From Planctomycetota bacterium (GTDB lineage Bacteria > Planctomycetota > Planctomycetia > Pirellulales > Pirellulaceae): a stretch of 64,000 nt of DNA. Positions 27,100 through 36,020 of this stretch are shown one piece after another. Location of the stretch: assembly GCA_016872725.1 (NCBI GenBank), contig VGZC01000005.1, forward strand, positions 1-64,000. Reading direction: 5' to 3'. The position numbers were made by a program, and so were the translations under genes. Positions within the stretch are counted from its first letter, which is position 1, and every line of letters begins with the position of its first letter. The notes under the pieces were generated by a model. That model was not told where the DNA came from, ran no database searches, and saw only the letters and a list, made by a program, of their open reading frames with translations.

Positions 27100-28425
27100 A
27101 TGCGAATCTCACGACGCGACGCGATGCGAGTCGGCTTTTCGGGATTGGCTTCGCTCGCCTTCCCCGCGGCGATGCCGCTCTGGCCGGCGAGGTCGTCGGA
27201 GGGCTTCGAGCGGGCGCGGCGCGGCGCATCCGACCGGATCCTCGTCCTGATTCAGCTTGAAGGCGGAAACGACGGGCTGAACACGGTCATCCCTTATCGG
27301 GACGACGCGTACCGCGCGGCGCGCCCCGCGCTCGCCGTACCCCTGGGTGAGGAACTCGCGGTCGACGCCGAAAACGGTTTCCATCCGCAATTGTGGCGGC
27401 TCGCGAACCGATACGTCGACGCGGGACAAGTCGCCGTCGTCCAGAACATCGGCTACGCACAGCCGAATCAATCGCATTTCAGCTCGATGGACTTTTTCGA
27501 ATTCGGCATGGTGCCCGGCGAACCCGCGCCGTCGACCGGGTGGCTCGCCCGCTATTTCGAACGGGAGTGCGCGGGGGCCGAGTCGGAGAATCCGCTGGCG
27601 ATCACGACGGCCGGAATCGGATTGGTTCCCGACTGTTTTCGCGGCATGCGTGGCTACACACCGCCCGCCATCAGCCAAACGCACACCTACGCGATCCGCG
27701 CGGGCGAGGACACGGCGGCGCGTCTCGCCGCCATCCGGGCCGTGAACGCGGGGGCGACGGAAGACCCGGAGATCGAATTCCTGCAGCGCGCCGAACAACA
27801 GACGGAGGCGTCCATCGAGGAACTCCAGCGCGCCGCGGCCCGCCCGACGCTCGTGGACGAACGGGAATACGCCGATGATACGCTCGGTCGGGGCCTCAAG
27901 TTGGTCTCGCGGATCATCCGATCGGGGTTCCCGACTCGCATCTTCTACGCGAGCCAAACGGGATACGATACGCACGGCGTGCAGGTGAACCTGCGCGATC
28001 CGCTCAACACGGGCACGCACCCGCAACTCCTCGGCGCCCTCGATCAGTCGCTCGACGCCTTCCTGACCGAAATGGAATGGAGCGGCCACCTCGACCGCGT
28101 GCTCGTGATGACCTTCTCGGAATTCGGACGCCGCGTGAAAGAGAACGGGTCGGGGAACCAGCGGGGCACCGACCACGGCGCCGCGAATTGCTTCCTGCTG
28201 GCCGGAGGCGGCGTGAAAGGCGCGATCTACGGCGGTCAGCCCGATCTAGAGGATCTTGACCAGGGCAACGTCCGGCACAAGATCGACTTCCGCTCCCTCT
28301 ACGCGAAGGTGATCTCCGGATGGCTCGGAGGAAACCCGGCCTCGGTCTTCGACGCGCCCGTCCTGGACCGCGTCGTCGCGCCCGAACTCGGGAAACTCGA
28401 CCTGTTCAAGACAGTTTCCGACTGA
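27100..28425 (+). CDS. DUF1501 family protein, Tat signal
   Basis: 441 residues. The N-terminus MRISRRDAMRVGFSGLASLAF is a Tat-type signal (SRRD), so the protein is exported folded. The DUF1501 core reads LIQLEGGNDGLNTVIPYRD, HPQLWRLANRYVDAGQVAVVQ, NQSHFSSMDFFEFG, QTGYDTHGVQ, VMTFSEFGRRVKENGS and RGTDHGAAN, which resembles the alkaline phosphatase/sulfatase superfamily. Substrate is unknown. It is the partner of the DUF1800 gene just upstream. It ends about 90 bp before the broken toxin-antitoxin pair. Confidence 0.93.
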   Translation: MRISRRDAMRVGFSGLASLAFPAAMPLWPARSSEGFERARRGASDRILVLIQLEGGNDGLNTVIPYRDDAYRAARPALAVPLGEELAVDAENGFHPQLWRLANRYVDAGQVAVVQNIGYAQPNQSHFSSMDFFEFGMVPGEPAPSTGWLARYFERECAGAESENPLAITTAGIGLVPDCFRGMRGYTPPAISQTHTYAIRAGEDTAARLAAIRAVNAGATEDPEIEFLQRAEQQTEASIEELQRAAARPTLVDEREYADDTLGRGLKLVSRIIRSGFPTRIFYASQTGYDTHGVQVNLRDPLNTGTHPQLLGALDQSLDAFLTEMEWSGHLDRVLVMTFSEFGRRVKENGSGNQRGTDHGAANCFLLAGGGVKGAIYGGQPDLEDLDQGNVRHKIDFRSLYAKVISGWLGGNPASVFDAPVLDRVVAPELGKLDLFKTVSD

Positions 28426-28511
28426 AATGGTCCGCGAAACGACCGTCGCTTCACGACTCGGACCCAAGCGATGGTATTTGGGCTGGAATGTGCGGAACAA
28501 GGAAACGAATC

Positions 28512-28730
28512 ATGACACGAGTCGCCGTAGCCGACGATGTTGCAGCAAAGATCCGAGAAAGCGAAGGGCCAATCGAATTGATTGACGCGAGCGGACAGAC
28601 CATTGGTATCGTTCGAAGACCACCGACGGAATCGGAAATCGAGCGGGCGATAAGCCGGGCAAGTCAAGGCGGAAGTCGGCTTACTTGGGCCGAAGTTATC
28701 GCAAAGGTGAAGGATGGAGCCACCGGGTGA
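28512..28730 (+). CDS. Antitoxin-like small protein
   Basis: 72 residues, MTRVAVADDVAAKIRESEG at the start and a C-terminal helix ending AEVIAKVKDGATG. The layout resembles type II antitoxins of the Phd/prevent-host-death kind, but I cannot assign a family firmly. AAGGAAA lies upstream of the ATG. Its stop overlaps the next start as GTGA, the coupling typical of antitoxin-toxin operons. The antitoxin looks intact; its toxin does not. Confidence 0.55.
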   Translation: MTRVAVADDVAAKIRESEGPIELIDASGQTIGIVRRPPTESEIERAISRASQGGSRLTWAEVIAKVKDGATG

Positions 28731-28831
28731 CATACGATGTCCGGTTTTCGTTGGGCGCCGCCGCGGAATTGGTCCGTATTGCGGGAAATGAAGCCGGATT
28801 CACGGAAGAACTTCCCTGGGATCGCCGATAG
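28727..28831 (+). pseudogene. Truncated RelE/ParE-type toxin remnant
   Basis: A GTG at 28727 overlapping the antitoxin stop opens a 34-codon frame (VTYDVRFSLGAAAELVRIA) ending at TAG 28829. Its first half resembles the start of RelE/ParE-like toxins (V/TYxVRFxxxAxxEL), which are usually 90-110 residues. The remaining two thirds are missing, so the toxin is probably inactive. The match is short and is judged by eye. Confidence 0.5.
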
Positions 28832-28885
28832 GGATAGAATGATCCCGAATCCTCTTTACAAACGCGGCAGTCAGCACAATTCCAA

Positions 28886-29341
28886 ATGACCCGATACGTT
28901 CGGCCGGTGATCATGTTCGCAGTGATCGCGACGCTGCAGCTAGGCGCGGCGAAGGGCGGTCATTGTCATCGGTGCGGATGTTCGGCTTCGACGCATGAGG
29001 GTGAGTCGACTCGCACGGATCATCGACACGGTGGCGGAGGCGATTCGCGGGCACAATGCGATTGTGGCCCTGCGGATTGTTCCCCTGCGGATTGTTCCCC
29101 TGCGAATGGGACGGCTCCAGGATTGCCTCGGGATCGTGAACCCGGGAAATCCTGTCCGTGTTGTCCGACCTGCCCGGCGCACGGAACGTGCTCGATCTGT
29201 GGTGGTGCGCAATCGATGGCACTCATGGTGAATTGGACGCCGCCGACCACCAATCGGGTGACGTCGCGGCTGTTCGGTGAGTCGGTTTCCGGCTACGAAC
29301 TTTTGCTCTGCTCTGAGCTGCTCCGGCCACCGGCGGCATAG
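28886..29341 (+). CDS. Small secreted Cys/His-rich protein, probable metal binder
   Basis: 151 residues. A short hydrophobic leader (VIMFAVIATLQLGAA) is followed by GGHCHRCGCSASTH, a CDCGPADCSPADCSPANG repeat and KSCPCCPTCPAHGTCSICGG, together more than a dozen cysteines with histidines. It sits at the head of a metal efflux operon, so periplasmic metal binding or sensing is plausible; this is inference. No named family is recognised. The ATG at 28886 gives the full leader. Confidence 0.6.
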   Translation: MTRYVRPVIMFAVIATLQLGAAKGGHCHRCGCSASTHEGESTRTDHRHGGGGDSRAQCDCGPADCSPADCSPANGTAPGLPRDREPGKSCPCCPTCPAHGTCSICGGAQSMALMVNWTPPTTNRVTSRLFGESVSGYELLLCSELLRPPAA

Positions 29342-29411
29342 TTGACGCCCGCAGTGGCGTTGGCAGCGTCGGGTTCTTTCTTGGGCCGCAATTCCGGTGG
29401 TGGATGACCGT

Positions 29412-29428
29412 TGGAAACGTCGTTTCCA
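29412..29428. promoter_or_regulatory. Candidate operator: perfect 8-bp palindrome
   Basis: TGGAAACG-T-CGTTTCCA is a perfect inverted repeat with a 1-bp spacer, 41 bp upstream of the first adaptor start at 29470. It is the right size and place for a metal-responsive repressor or activator. No regulator gene lies in the window next to it. A role as operator is inference. Confidence 0.45.
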
Positions 29429-29469
29429 GGTAGCGCATCCGTCCGCCGCCGCGTGAATGTCGATGCACG

Positions 29470-31122
29470 ATGACTCACGAGACTGACACCGCGCCGAGCC
29501 GTGGATCGCCCGCCCTCGATCCACGGCGGAGCGACGAATCAACGGTTGACACTCCGTCGCAAGGCCGTCTGCGCCGCGCTTTGCCGAATCTGCTGATTCT
29601 GGCGGCGATGTCCGGAATCGCATTCATCGGACACCGTACGGACTGGCGATTCGGCTGGGCGAGCCAACGAATGCCGGGTCCTTCCGCACAACAAGCGTTC
29701 CAGGTCACCGTTGATAATGAGCCGGTATCCGTCAACTCCGACGCCGCGGAATGGTGTTCCGATCACGGCGTGGCTCACTGCCCGTTGTGTTTTCCGCAAT
29801 GGGTTCAGCTCGATACGGTTCCCGCCGTCGATGCGAACCAACTGAATCGCATCCGAGCGGCATTGTCGCAACTTGGCCGGGCGGAAAATTCGCCTACCTG
29901 CGCATTGGTCCATCATTGTCTCCGTTTTGACGCCGCCGACGCCGCGGAAAAGCTGGGCATTGAGGTGGCACCGGCCTGGACGACCGAAATGTCCGAGGTC
30001 ATTGCCGCCAGTGGTGAAACGGCCTTCGACCCCACTCGAGTGGCGCACCTCTCATCACGCATGCCCGGTTCGGCATGGCGGGTAATGAAGCGTCTCGGCC
30101 AACCCGTTCAAGAAGGCGAGGTCCTTGCGCTGATCGAGTCCGGTGACGTGGGCAAAGCCAAAGCCGACCTCCAACAAGCGCTCGTGCAGCTTCAATTGAG
30201 ACGGCAGGCGAACGAAAATATCCGCCAGGCACCCGTTGCGGAACAGCAGCGGAACGAGGCCGTGGCCGCGCTGCGAGATGCGGAGGCACGGGCACTCAGC
30301 GCCGAGCAGGCACTTGTCAACGTCGGGCTGCGTGTCTCGGCTTCCGAGTTGCTGGACCTACCATTCGACGCGATCGCAAAAAAACTCCAGCGCCTTGGCT
30401 TACCCGGCGATTTCGCCGATCTTCAGGACGAAGACCTCCCCGGAACGCTTGTACCGATCATTGCGCCCCAGGACGGCGTTATCACGCAAAGCGACCTGAT
30501 TGCCGGCGATGTTGTCGAGCCCTCACGCAGGTTGTTCACGATCGCGGATCCCGGTCGACTGGTCTTGACGCTTTATGTTTCTCCAGGCGATGCGGCTCAA
30601 GTCAAGATTGGACAGGTCGTGCATTTTCGCCCTGACGGAGCCATGCGCGAAACGACGACTCGAGTGAGTTGGATTGCCGCGGCCGCAAGGGACCGCACTC
30701 GGACAGTCCCCGTTCGCGCGGAACTCGACAATTCGGAGGGTCGTTTGCTGGCATCATCGTTCGGTCTCGGGCGAATTGTGCTGCGGCGGGAACCCGACGC
30801 CGTGGTGGTTCCCAACGAGGCCGTCCGATCGGATGGCGACTGCCGGCTGATTTTTGTTCGCGACAAGAACTTTCTCAAGCCGGCGGGACCCAAGGTGTTT
30901 CACGTCCGAACGGTTCGAACGGGTGCGCGGGATGCCAAATACACGGAGATCATCGTGGGGGTCGTGCCGGGCGAAGTCGTCGCGACAAAGGGCAGTGACA
31001 TTCTTCTCAACGAACTCCGTCGACACCACAACACTCAAACCGTGGCCGGGAAACAGAATCAGAAGCAACGCGTGCAGACATCGCGTCGAACAGGAGTCGA
31101 TCATGCGCTCACACCTCAATAG
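29470..31122 (+). CDS. RND efflux periplasmic adaptor (membrane fusion protein), first copy
   Basis: 550 residues. It has a signal-anchor (LLILAAMSGIAFIGHRT, after a basic start). A motif WCSDHGVAHCPLCFPQW at about residue 93 has spaced Cys/His. The HlyD/CusB-like body follows: GRIVLRREPDAVVVPNEAV, VGKAKADLQQALVQLQLRR coiled coil, and a barrel with APQDGVITQSDLIAGDVVEP. It bridges the pump and channel in a tripartite efflux complex. It overlaps the second adaptor by 20 bp, so the two are translationally coupled. Confidence 0.88.
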   Translation: MTHETDTAPSRGSPALDPRRSDESTVDTPSQGRLRRALPNLLILAAMSGIAFIGHRTDWRFGWASQRMPGPSAQQAFQVTVDNEPVSVNSDAAEWCSDHGVAHCPLCFPQWVQLDTVPAVDANQLNRIRAALSQLGRAENSPTCALVHHCLRFDAADAAEKLGIEVAPAWTTEMSEVIAASGETAFDPTRVAHLSSRMPGSAWRVMKRLGQPVQEGEVLALIESGDVGKAKADLQQALVQLQLRRQANENIRQAPVAEQQRNEAVAALRDAEARALSAEQALVNVGLRVSASELLDLPFDAIAKKLQRLGLPGDFADLQDEDLPGTLVPIIAPQDGVITQSDLIAGDVVEPSRRLFTIADPGRLVLTLYVSPGDAAQVKIGQVVHFRPDGAMRETTTRVSWIAAAARDRTRTVPVRAELDNSEGRLLASSFGLGRIVLRREPDAVVVPNEAVRSDGDCRLIFVRDKNFLKPAGPKVFHVRTVRTGARDAKYTEIIVGVVPGEVVATKGSDILLNELRRHHNTQTVAGKQNQKQRVQTSRRTGVDHALTPQ

Positions 31123-32698
31123 CTGTGGACCGGCCGCTCCCCGGCCATCATGGCGAATCCCGCGGCGACTCGGCCAAGTGACGCCTGGGTTGCTGGCACT
31201 GACGTGCGTTGTCGCACTCGTTGCCGTTGGGCAGCGGACCGGCTGGAGGCTCTCGAAGTTCTCCCACCTCTTTGGCCAATCGCAGGTCAGCGGACCGGTG
31301 TGGTGCGCCGCACATAGCGTGTCGGATGCGATTTGCATCGAGTGCCGTAAGGAGGCCGAACCGCGAGCAAAGGAATTCGGTTGGTGCAAACTCCACGGAG
31401 TACACGAGTGTCCATTATGTCACCCCGAGTTGGCTCAGTTGGCCTCGCCACCAAGCGTGACGGAGGACGACATGCGGCGAGCGGCCGCCGGATTGGAATT
31501 CGCGGACCGCGCAGAGAACAATAGCCGGTGCAAGTCGCATCAACGGCGCATTCAGCTCACTTCCGCCCAAGCGCTCGGCGAAATCGGTATCGAAGTCGCG
31601 CACGCGAGCCGCCAAACGGTTTCCGAGTTCATTTCGACATCGGGAGAGATCGGCTTCGATCCGACTCGGGTCGCTCGGATCGCGCCGCGGGTCGCGGGCG
31701 CCCTGTGGCGGGTCGACAAGCGCATTGGCGACAAAGTACGAGCGGGCGAACTTCTCGCATTGGTTGATTCATCCGCCGTGGGAAAGGCCAAGGCCGAATT
31801 CCAGCAGGCGCTCACCAACCTTGACCTGAAAGCGCAAAGCCTGGCCAGGCGAAAACCGTTGGCTGGACAGACGATCGCCGGCCGGGTCATCCAGGCCGCC
31901 GAGGCGGAGGCGCTTGAATCGCAAGTGCAGTACCTGTCGAGTCGGCAGGCATTGATAAACCTGGGACTGCCCGTGCGGGCCGCGGACTTTGAAGGCTCGG
32001 ACCCCACGTCGAACGCGGATCGGTTACGGCTTCTCGGCTTGACCGATAACGAACGGCAAGCCATTTTCTCGCTCACGCCATCGAATAATCTTCTGCCTGT
32101 TCGAGCTCCATTTGACGGGGAAATCATCGAGAGCGAAAGCGTCCCCGGAGAAGCGGTCGATACCGGCACTACGCTATTCGTGGTCGCCAATACGCGCACC
32201 ATGTGGCTGACGCTGAATGTCGCCCTGGAAGACGCCGATCGCGTCCGAACCGGTCAGCGCGTTCGGTTCCGGCACGAGGCGCACCGGGACTGGGACGAGG
32301 GGGTCGTGTCGATCATCGGCCGGGCCGTCAACGAATCGACTCGAACAGTGCCCGTCATCGTCGAGTTGGCCAACGCGGACGGCCGGCATGTGGCGGGCGC
32401 GTTCGGCAAGGCGAGCATTTTGTTGAGAGAAGTGCCCAACGCGGTTGTCGTCCCCAGTTCGGCGATCCACTGGGAAGGCGACTGCCACATTGTTTTCGTC
32501 CGCGAGAAACATTTCGACCAACAAGACGCGCCAAAGCTATTCCACGTTCGCAAGGTTCGGCCGGGAGTTCAGGACTCGGCACTCGGGAATCCCATCACCG
32601 AGGTGATTGCCGGACTGCTTCCAGGGGAAATCGTGGCGACAACCAATAGCGGAATCTTCCGATCCGAGTTGTTGAGGAACAACCTCGGCGCCGGGTGA
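31103..32698 (+). CDS. RND efflux periplasmic adaptor, second copy
   Basis: About 531 residues; AACAGGAG precedes the ATG at 31103. A hydrophobic segment (LLALTCVVALVAVGQRTGW) is followed by two Cys/His motifs, WCAAHSVSDAICIECRKE and WCKLHGVHECPLCHPEL. The adaptor body then mirrors that of the first copy: TSGEIGFDPTRVARIAPRV, coiled coil VGKAKAEFQQALTNLDL, PFDGEIIESESVPGE lipoyl-like, then a beta-barrel. Two non-identical adaptors suggest a heteromeric ring, as proposed for some efflux systems; that is inference here. Confidence 0.9.
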   Translation: MRSHLNSCGPAAPRPSWRIPRRLGQVTPGLLALTCVVALVAVGQRTGWRLSKFSHLFGQSQVSGPVWCAAHSVSDAICIECRKEAEPRAKEFGWCKLHGVHECPLCHPELAQLASPPSVTEDDMRRAAAGLEFADRAENNSRCKSHQRRIQLTSAQALGEIGIEVAHASRQTVSEFISTSGEIGFDPTRVARIAPRVAGALWRVDKRIGDKVRAGELLALVDSSAVGKAKAEFQQALTNLDLKAQSLARRKPLAGQTIAGRVIQAAEAEALESQVQYLSSRQALINLGLPVRAADFEGSDPTSNADRLRLLGLTDNERQAIFSLTPSNNLLPVRAPFDGEIIESESVPGEAVDTGTTLFVVANTRTMWLTLNVALEDADRVRTGQRVRFRHEAHRDWDEGVVSIIGRAVNESTRTVPVIVELANADGRHVAGAFGKASILLREVPNAVVVPSSAIHWEGDCHIVFVREKHFDQQDAPKLFHVRKVRPGVQDSALGNPITEVIAGLLPGEIVATTNSGIFRSELLRNNLGAG

Positions 32699-32772
32699 GC
32701 GGACCACAACCATTAACGGCCCGGTCGGGCCGTCCGCCACCGAGACACGACGGACGCGATCGAGAGTTCGAC

Positions 32773-35700
32773 ATGCTGAACCGGATTATCGACACCGCCT
32801 TGCGCCAAAGGCTTTTGGTGATCCTGGCCGCGATCGCGTTTGCCGTGGCCGGAGGCGTGTCGTTGTGGCACCTCGACATCGACGCCTTCCCCGACACGAC
32901 GCCCGTGCAAGTGCAGATCAACGCCACCGCTCCGTCGCTGGGCCCGGAGGAGGTCGAGCAGCAAATCACGTTTCCCGTTGAACAGGCCCTCAGCGGCCTG
33001 CCCCGGCTCCAGACATTGAGATCCGTCTCAAAGTTCGGACTGTCGCAGGTGGCTGTCACCTTCGATGACGGGACGGACATCTACTTCGCTCGGCAACTGG
33101 TCAACGAGCGTCTCGGTACCGTGGTGCTGCCGCACGGAATTGAAAGGCCGACGCTCGGCCCGGTCTCGACGGGCCTGGGCGAGGTGTTTCACTACATCGT
33201 GTCGCTTCGTGGTTGGGATTTTTCCCAGGCTAGCGAGGAAGAGCGGGTCGAAAAACTGACCTACTTGCGGACGATTCACGATTGGAGCATCAAACCAAAA
33301 CTGCGCACGGTGCGGGGCGTCGCCGAAATCAACTCGTGGGGCGGTTACGAAAAACAGTATCAGGTGCACATCGATCCGGATCGATTGATCAAACACGACT
33401 TGGCGTTCGCGCATGTGGTGGAGGCGCTCGAAAACAACAATCGTAACGTCGGTGGGGGAGGTATTCGAAAGAACAGTCAGTTCCTGTTGGTGCACGGTCT
33501 GGGACGGACCGTCAATGAGGAGCAGATTCGGAACATTGTCGTCGCGTCGCAGGATGGCGTCCCCATTCGAGTCCGCGATGTGGCCGAGGTAAGGATCGGC
33601 CATGAAATCCGGCGCGGAGCCGTGACAGCCCATGGTCGCGGCGAGGCGATCCTCGGGCTGTGCTTCATGACCATGGGTCAGAACAGCAAGGTGGTCGCGA
33701 GCGATCTTCAACGCAAGCTGAACGACATTCGCGGCGCACTGCCATCCGATGTCCAGGTCGACGTCGTTTATGATCGAACGGAGCTCGTCGAGTTCGTCAT
33801 GGATACGGTGCGCCGAAATCTGTTTGAAGGCGGCCTGTTGGTCGTGGCGGTCCTGTTCCTGTTCCTCGGCAACCTGCGGGCGGCGGCTATTGTCGCGGTG
33901 GCCATTCCGTTGTCCATGTTGTTCGCGTTTTCGGGGATGCTTCAGGCGGGGATCGCGGCGAGCTTACTCAGCTTGGGCGCCATTGATTTCGGCATGGTGG
34001 TCGATAGCTCGGTTGTGATGATCGAGAACTGCGCGCGCCACCTTGCGCATGGCGATCCGCGGCAACGATCGAAGATCGAAGTTATCCGCAATGCGGCCGT
34101 CGAGGTTCGCAAGCCGACGCTGTTCGGTGAACTGATCATCATGGTCGTTTATCTGCCGATCCTCACGTTGGAGGGGATCGAGGGAAAGCTCTTTCGGCCG
34201 ATGGCCCTGACGGTCATTTTCGCGCTCATCGGCTCGATGATCCTGTCAATGACGCTTATGCCCGTGCTGGCGAGCGTGGTGTTACCCCGCCGCATCGAGG
34301 GGCGCGAACCGTGGCTCATGCGCATGGCGCACCGCCTCCATAACCCGCTGCTCACCGTATGCATGGACCATCGCTACGCGGTCGTGACCATTGCGGCCTG
34401 TGTTCTGATATTCGCGTTCGCCATGATTGCGCCGAACTTGGGTACCGAGTTCATTCCAAAGCTCTCCGAAGGATCACTCGCGATCAGTGTCGTGCGACTG
34501 GCGGGTACGGATATGGAAGAGTCATTGCACGTCAATTCGCGGATGGAGCTCAAGATCTTGGAGAGCTTTCCCGATGAGGTCCGCGACGTGTGGAGCCGGG
34601 TCGGCACCGCCGAGGTGGCGACCGATCCAATGGGCATCGAGTTGACCGATATGTACATCACGCTTCATCCGCGTTCGCGGTGGAAGCAAGCCCGAACGCA
34701 GGCGGAACTCGTCGAACGGCTGGACGAGAAACTGCGGGAATTCCCCGGTCAGCGAATCGCATTTTCGCAGCCAATCGAACTGCGGCTGAACGAGATGATC
34801 TCGGGGGTGCGTTCCGACCTGGGAATCAAGCTGTTCGGCGACGATTTCGAGATCTTGGCGACGAAGGCGGCCGAAATCGAGACCGTATTGAAATCGATAC
34901 CCGGAAACGCGGACGCGAGCGTTGAACAAGTCACCGGCCAACCTGTGCTGCAGATCCAGATCCGACAGGACGACATTGCCCGTTATGGCGTGCCGGCCCA
35001 GACAATTCTGGACTTGATTCAGTCCATCGGAACGCTTCCGGTGGGGGAAGTGGTGGAAGGCCAATTGAGATTTCCGCTGGCGGTGCGTCTGCCCGAGCGG
35101 ATGCGCACGAGTGCGGAGGCGATGGGCGCCATTCTCGTGGCCACCCCTGGCGGCGAACGTATTCCCCTCGTACGGCTCGTGGACATTCGAACGGAAGAAG
35201 GCCCCTCCACGATCACACGTGAATGGGGCCAGCGACGGATCACCATTACGAGCAACATTCGCGGGCGCGACGTGGGCAGTTTCGTGGCGGAGGCACAGCG
35301 TCAAGTCGCGGCCAAAGTGCGGCTTCCGGGCGGACGGTATTTCCTGGAGTGGGGCGGGCAGTTTGAGAATTACCAACGTGCGTCCCGGCGATTGCTGATT
35401 GTGGTTCCGGTCGCCGTGGCCATGATCTTCACGCTGCTCTACTTGACCTACCACAACGTCGTGGATTCGCTGCGCGTCGTTACGGGCGTTCCACTTGGCT
35501 GGGTTGGAGGCATCATCGCCCTCTGGCTCCGGGACATGCCGTTCTCAATCTCCGCCGCCGTCGGCTTCATCGCGCTCTCGGGTGTCGCCGTGCTCGACGA
35601 CATGATCCTGGTCAGCTATGTCCGGCAACTGCGCGCTCGCGGTCTGAACATCCACGACGCGGTGCGGCAAGCCGCCGTAACACGACTGCGCCCCGTGCTG

Positions 35701-36009
35701 ATGACGACGCTGGTCGCCAGTCTTGGCTTTCTCCCGATGGCGCTCAGCACGGGACAGGGCGCCGAAGTCCAGCGTCCTCTGGCGACGGTCGTCATCGGCG
35801 GAGTCATCGGCGCCATGTTGATGTCGCTGATGGTCCTCCGCGTGCTTTACCTGTTCTTCGATGCGATGGCCCGCGCGGCGTTGGTTCTCCTGGTCCGCGG
35901 CTTGCGGATGGACCGCCGCGCGGCCATGTCCGTGCTGGGCCTGGCGGACAAGCCGAGCGAGTCCGACAAGGCCTCGGATTCCTGTCGCTCGGGCCGCAGG
36001 AATGCTTGA
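32773..36009 (+). CDS. Heavy-metal RND efflux pump, CzcA/CusA family
   Basis: About 1078 residues, full length for an HME-RND pump. It begins LNRIIDTALRQRLLVILAAI, with DIDAFPDTTPVQVQINATAPSLGPEEVEQQITFPVE, then porter and transmembrane domains. The fourth helix carries AIDFGMVVDSSVVMIEN (Asp at about residue 405), the D-F-G...D...EN proton-relay signature of divalent-metal (Co/Zn/Ni/Cd) exporters. Monovalent Cu/Ag pumps have AIGxxxDAAxV instead. Usual pumps read DGA where this one has DSS. The ATG at 32773 is the start; the frame to 32695 adds a spurious leader. Export of divalent metals is inferred from motif type. Confidence 0.92.
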   Translation: MLNRIIDTALRQRLLVILAAIAFAVAGGVSLWHLDIDAFPDTTPVQVQINATAPSLGPEEVEQQITFPVEQALSGLPRLQTLRSVSKFGLSQVAVTFDDGTDIYFARQLVNERLGTVVLPHGIERPTLGPVSTGLGEVFHYIVSLRGWDFSQASEEERVEKLTYLRTIHDWSIKPKLRTVRGVAEINSWGGYEKQYQVHIDPDRLIKHDLAFAHVVEALENNNRNVGGGGIRKNSQFLLVHGLGRTVNEEQIRNIVVASQDGVPIRVRDVAEVRIGHEIRRGAVTAHGRGEAILGLCFMTMGQNSKVVASDLQRKLNDIRGALPSDVQVDVVYDRTELVEFVMDTVRRNLFEGGLLVVAVLFLFLGNLRAAAIVAVAIPLSMLFAFSGMLQAGIAASLLSLGAIDFGMVVDSSVVMIENCARHLAHGDPRQRSKIEVIRNAAVEVRKPTLFGELIIMVVYLPILTLEGIEGKLFRPMALTVIFALIGSMILSMTLMPVLASVVLPRRIEGREPWLMRMAHRLHNPLLTVCMDHRYAVVTIAACVLIFAFAMIAPNLGTEFIPKLSEGSLAISVVRLAGTDMEESLHVNSRMELKILESFPDEVRDVWSRVGTAEVATDPMGIELTDMYITLHPRSRWKQARTQAELVERLDEKLREFPGQRIAFSQPIELRLNEMISGVRSDLGIKLFGDDFEILATKAAEIETVLKSIPGNADASVEQVTGQPVLQIQIRQDDIARYGVPAQTILDLIQSIGTLPVGEVVEGQLRFPLAVRLPERMRTSAEAMGAILVATPGGERIPLVRLVDIRTEEGPSTITREWGQRRITITSNIRGRDVGSFVAEAQRQVAAKVRLPGGRYFLEWGGQFENYQRASRRLLIVVPVAVAMIFTLLYLTYHNVVDSLRVVTGVPLGWVGGIIALWLRDMPFSISAAVGFIALSGVAVLDDMILVSYVRQLRARGLNIHDAVRQAAVTRLRPVLMTTLVASLGFLPMALSTGQGAEVQRPLATVVIGGVIGAMLMSLMVLRVLYLFFDAMARAALVLLVRGLRMDRRAAMSVLGLADKPSESDKASDSCRSGRRNA

Positions 36010-36020
36010 AGGAACAAGCC

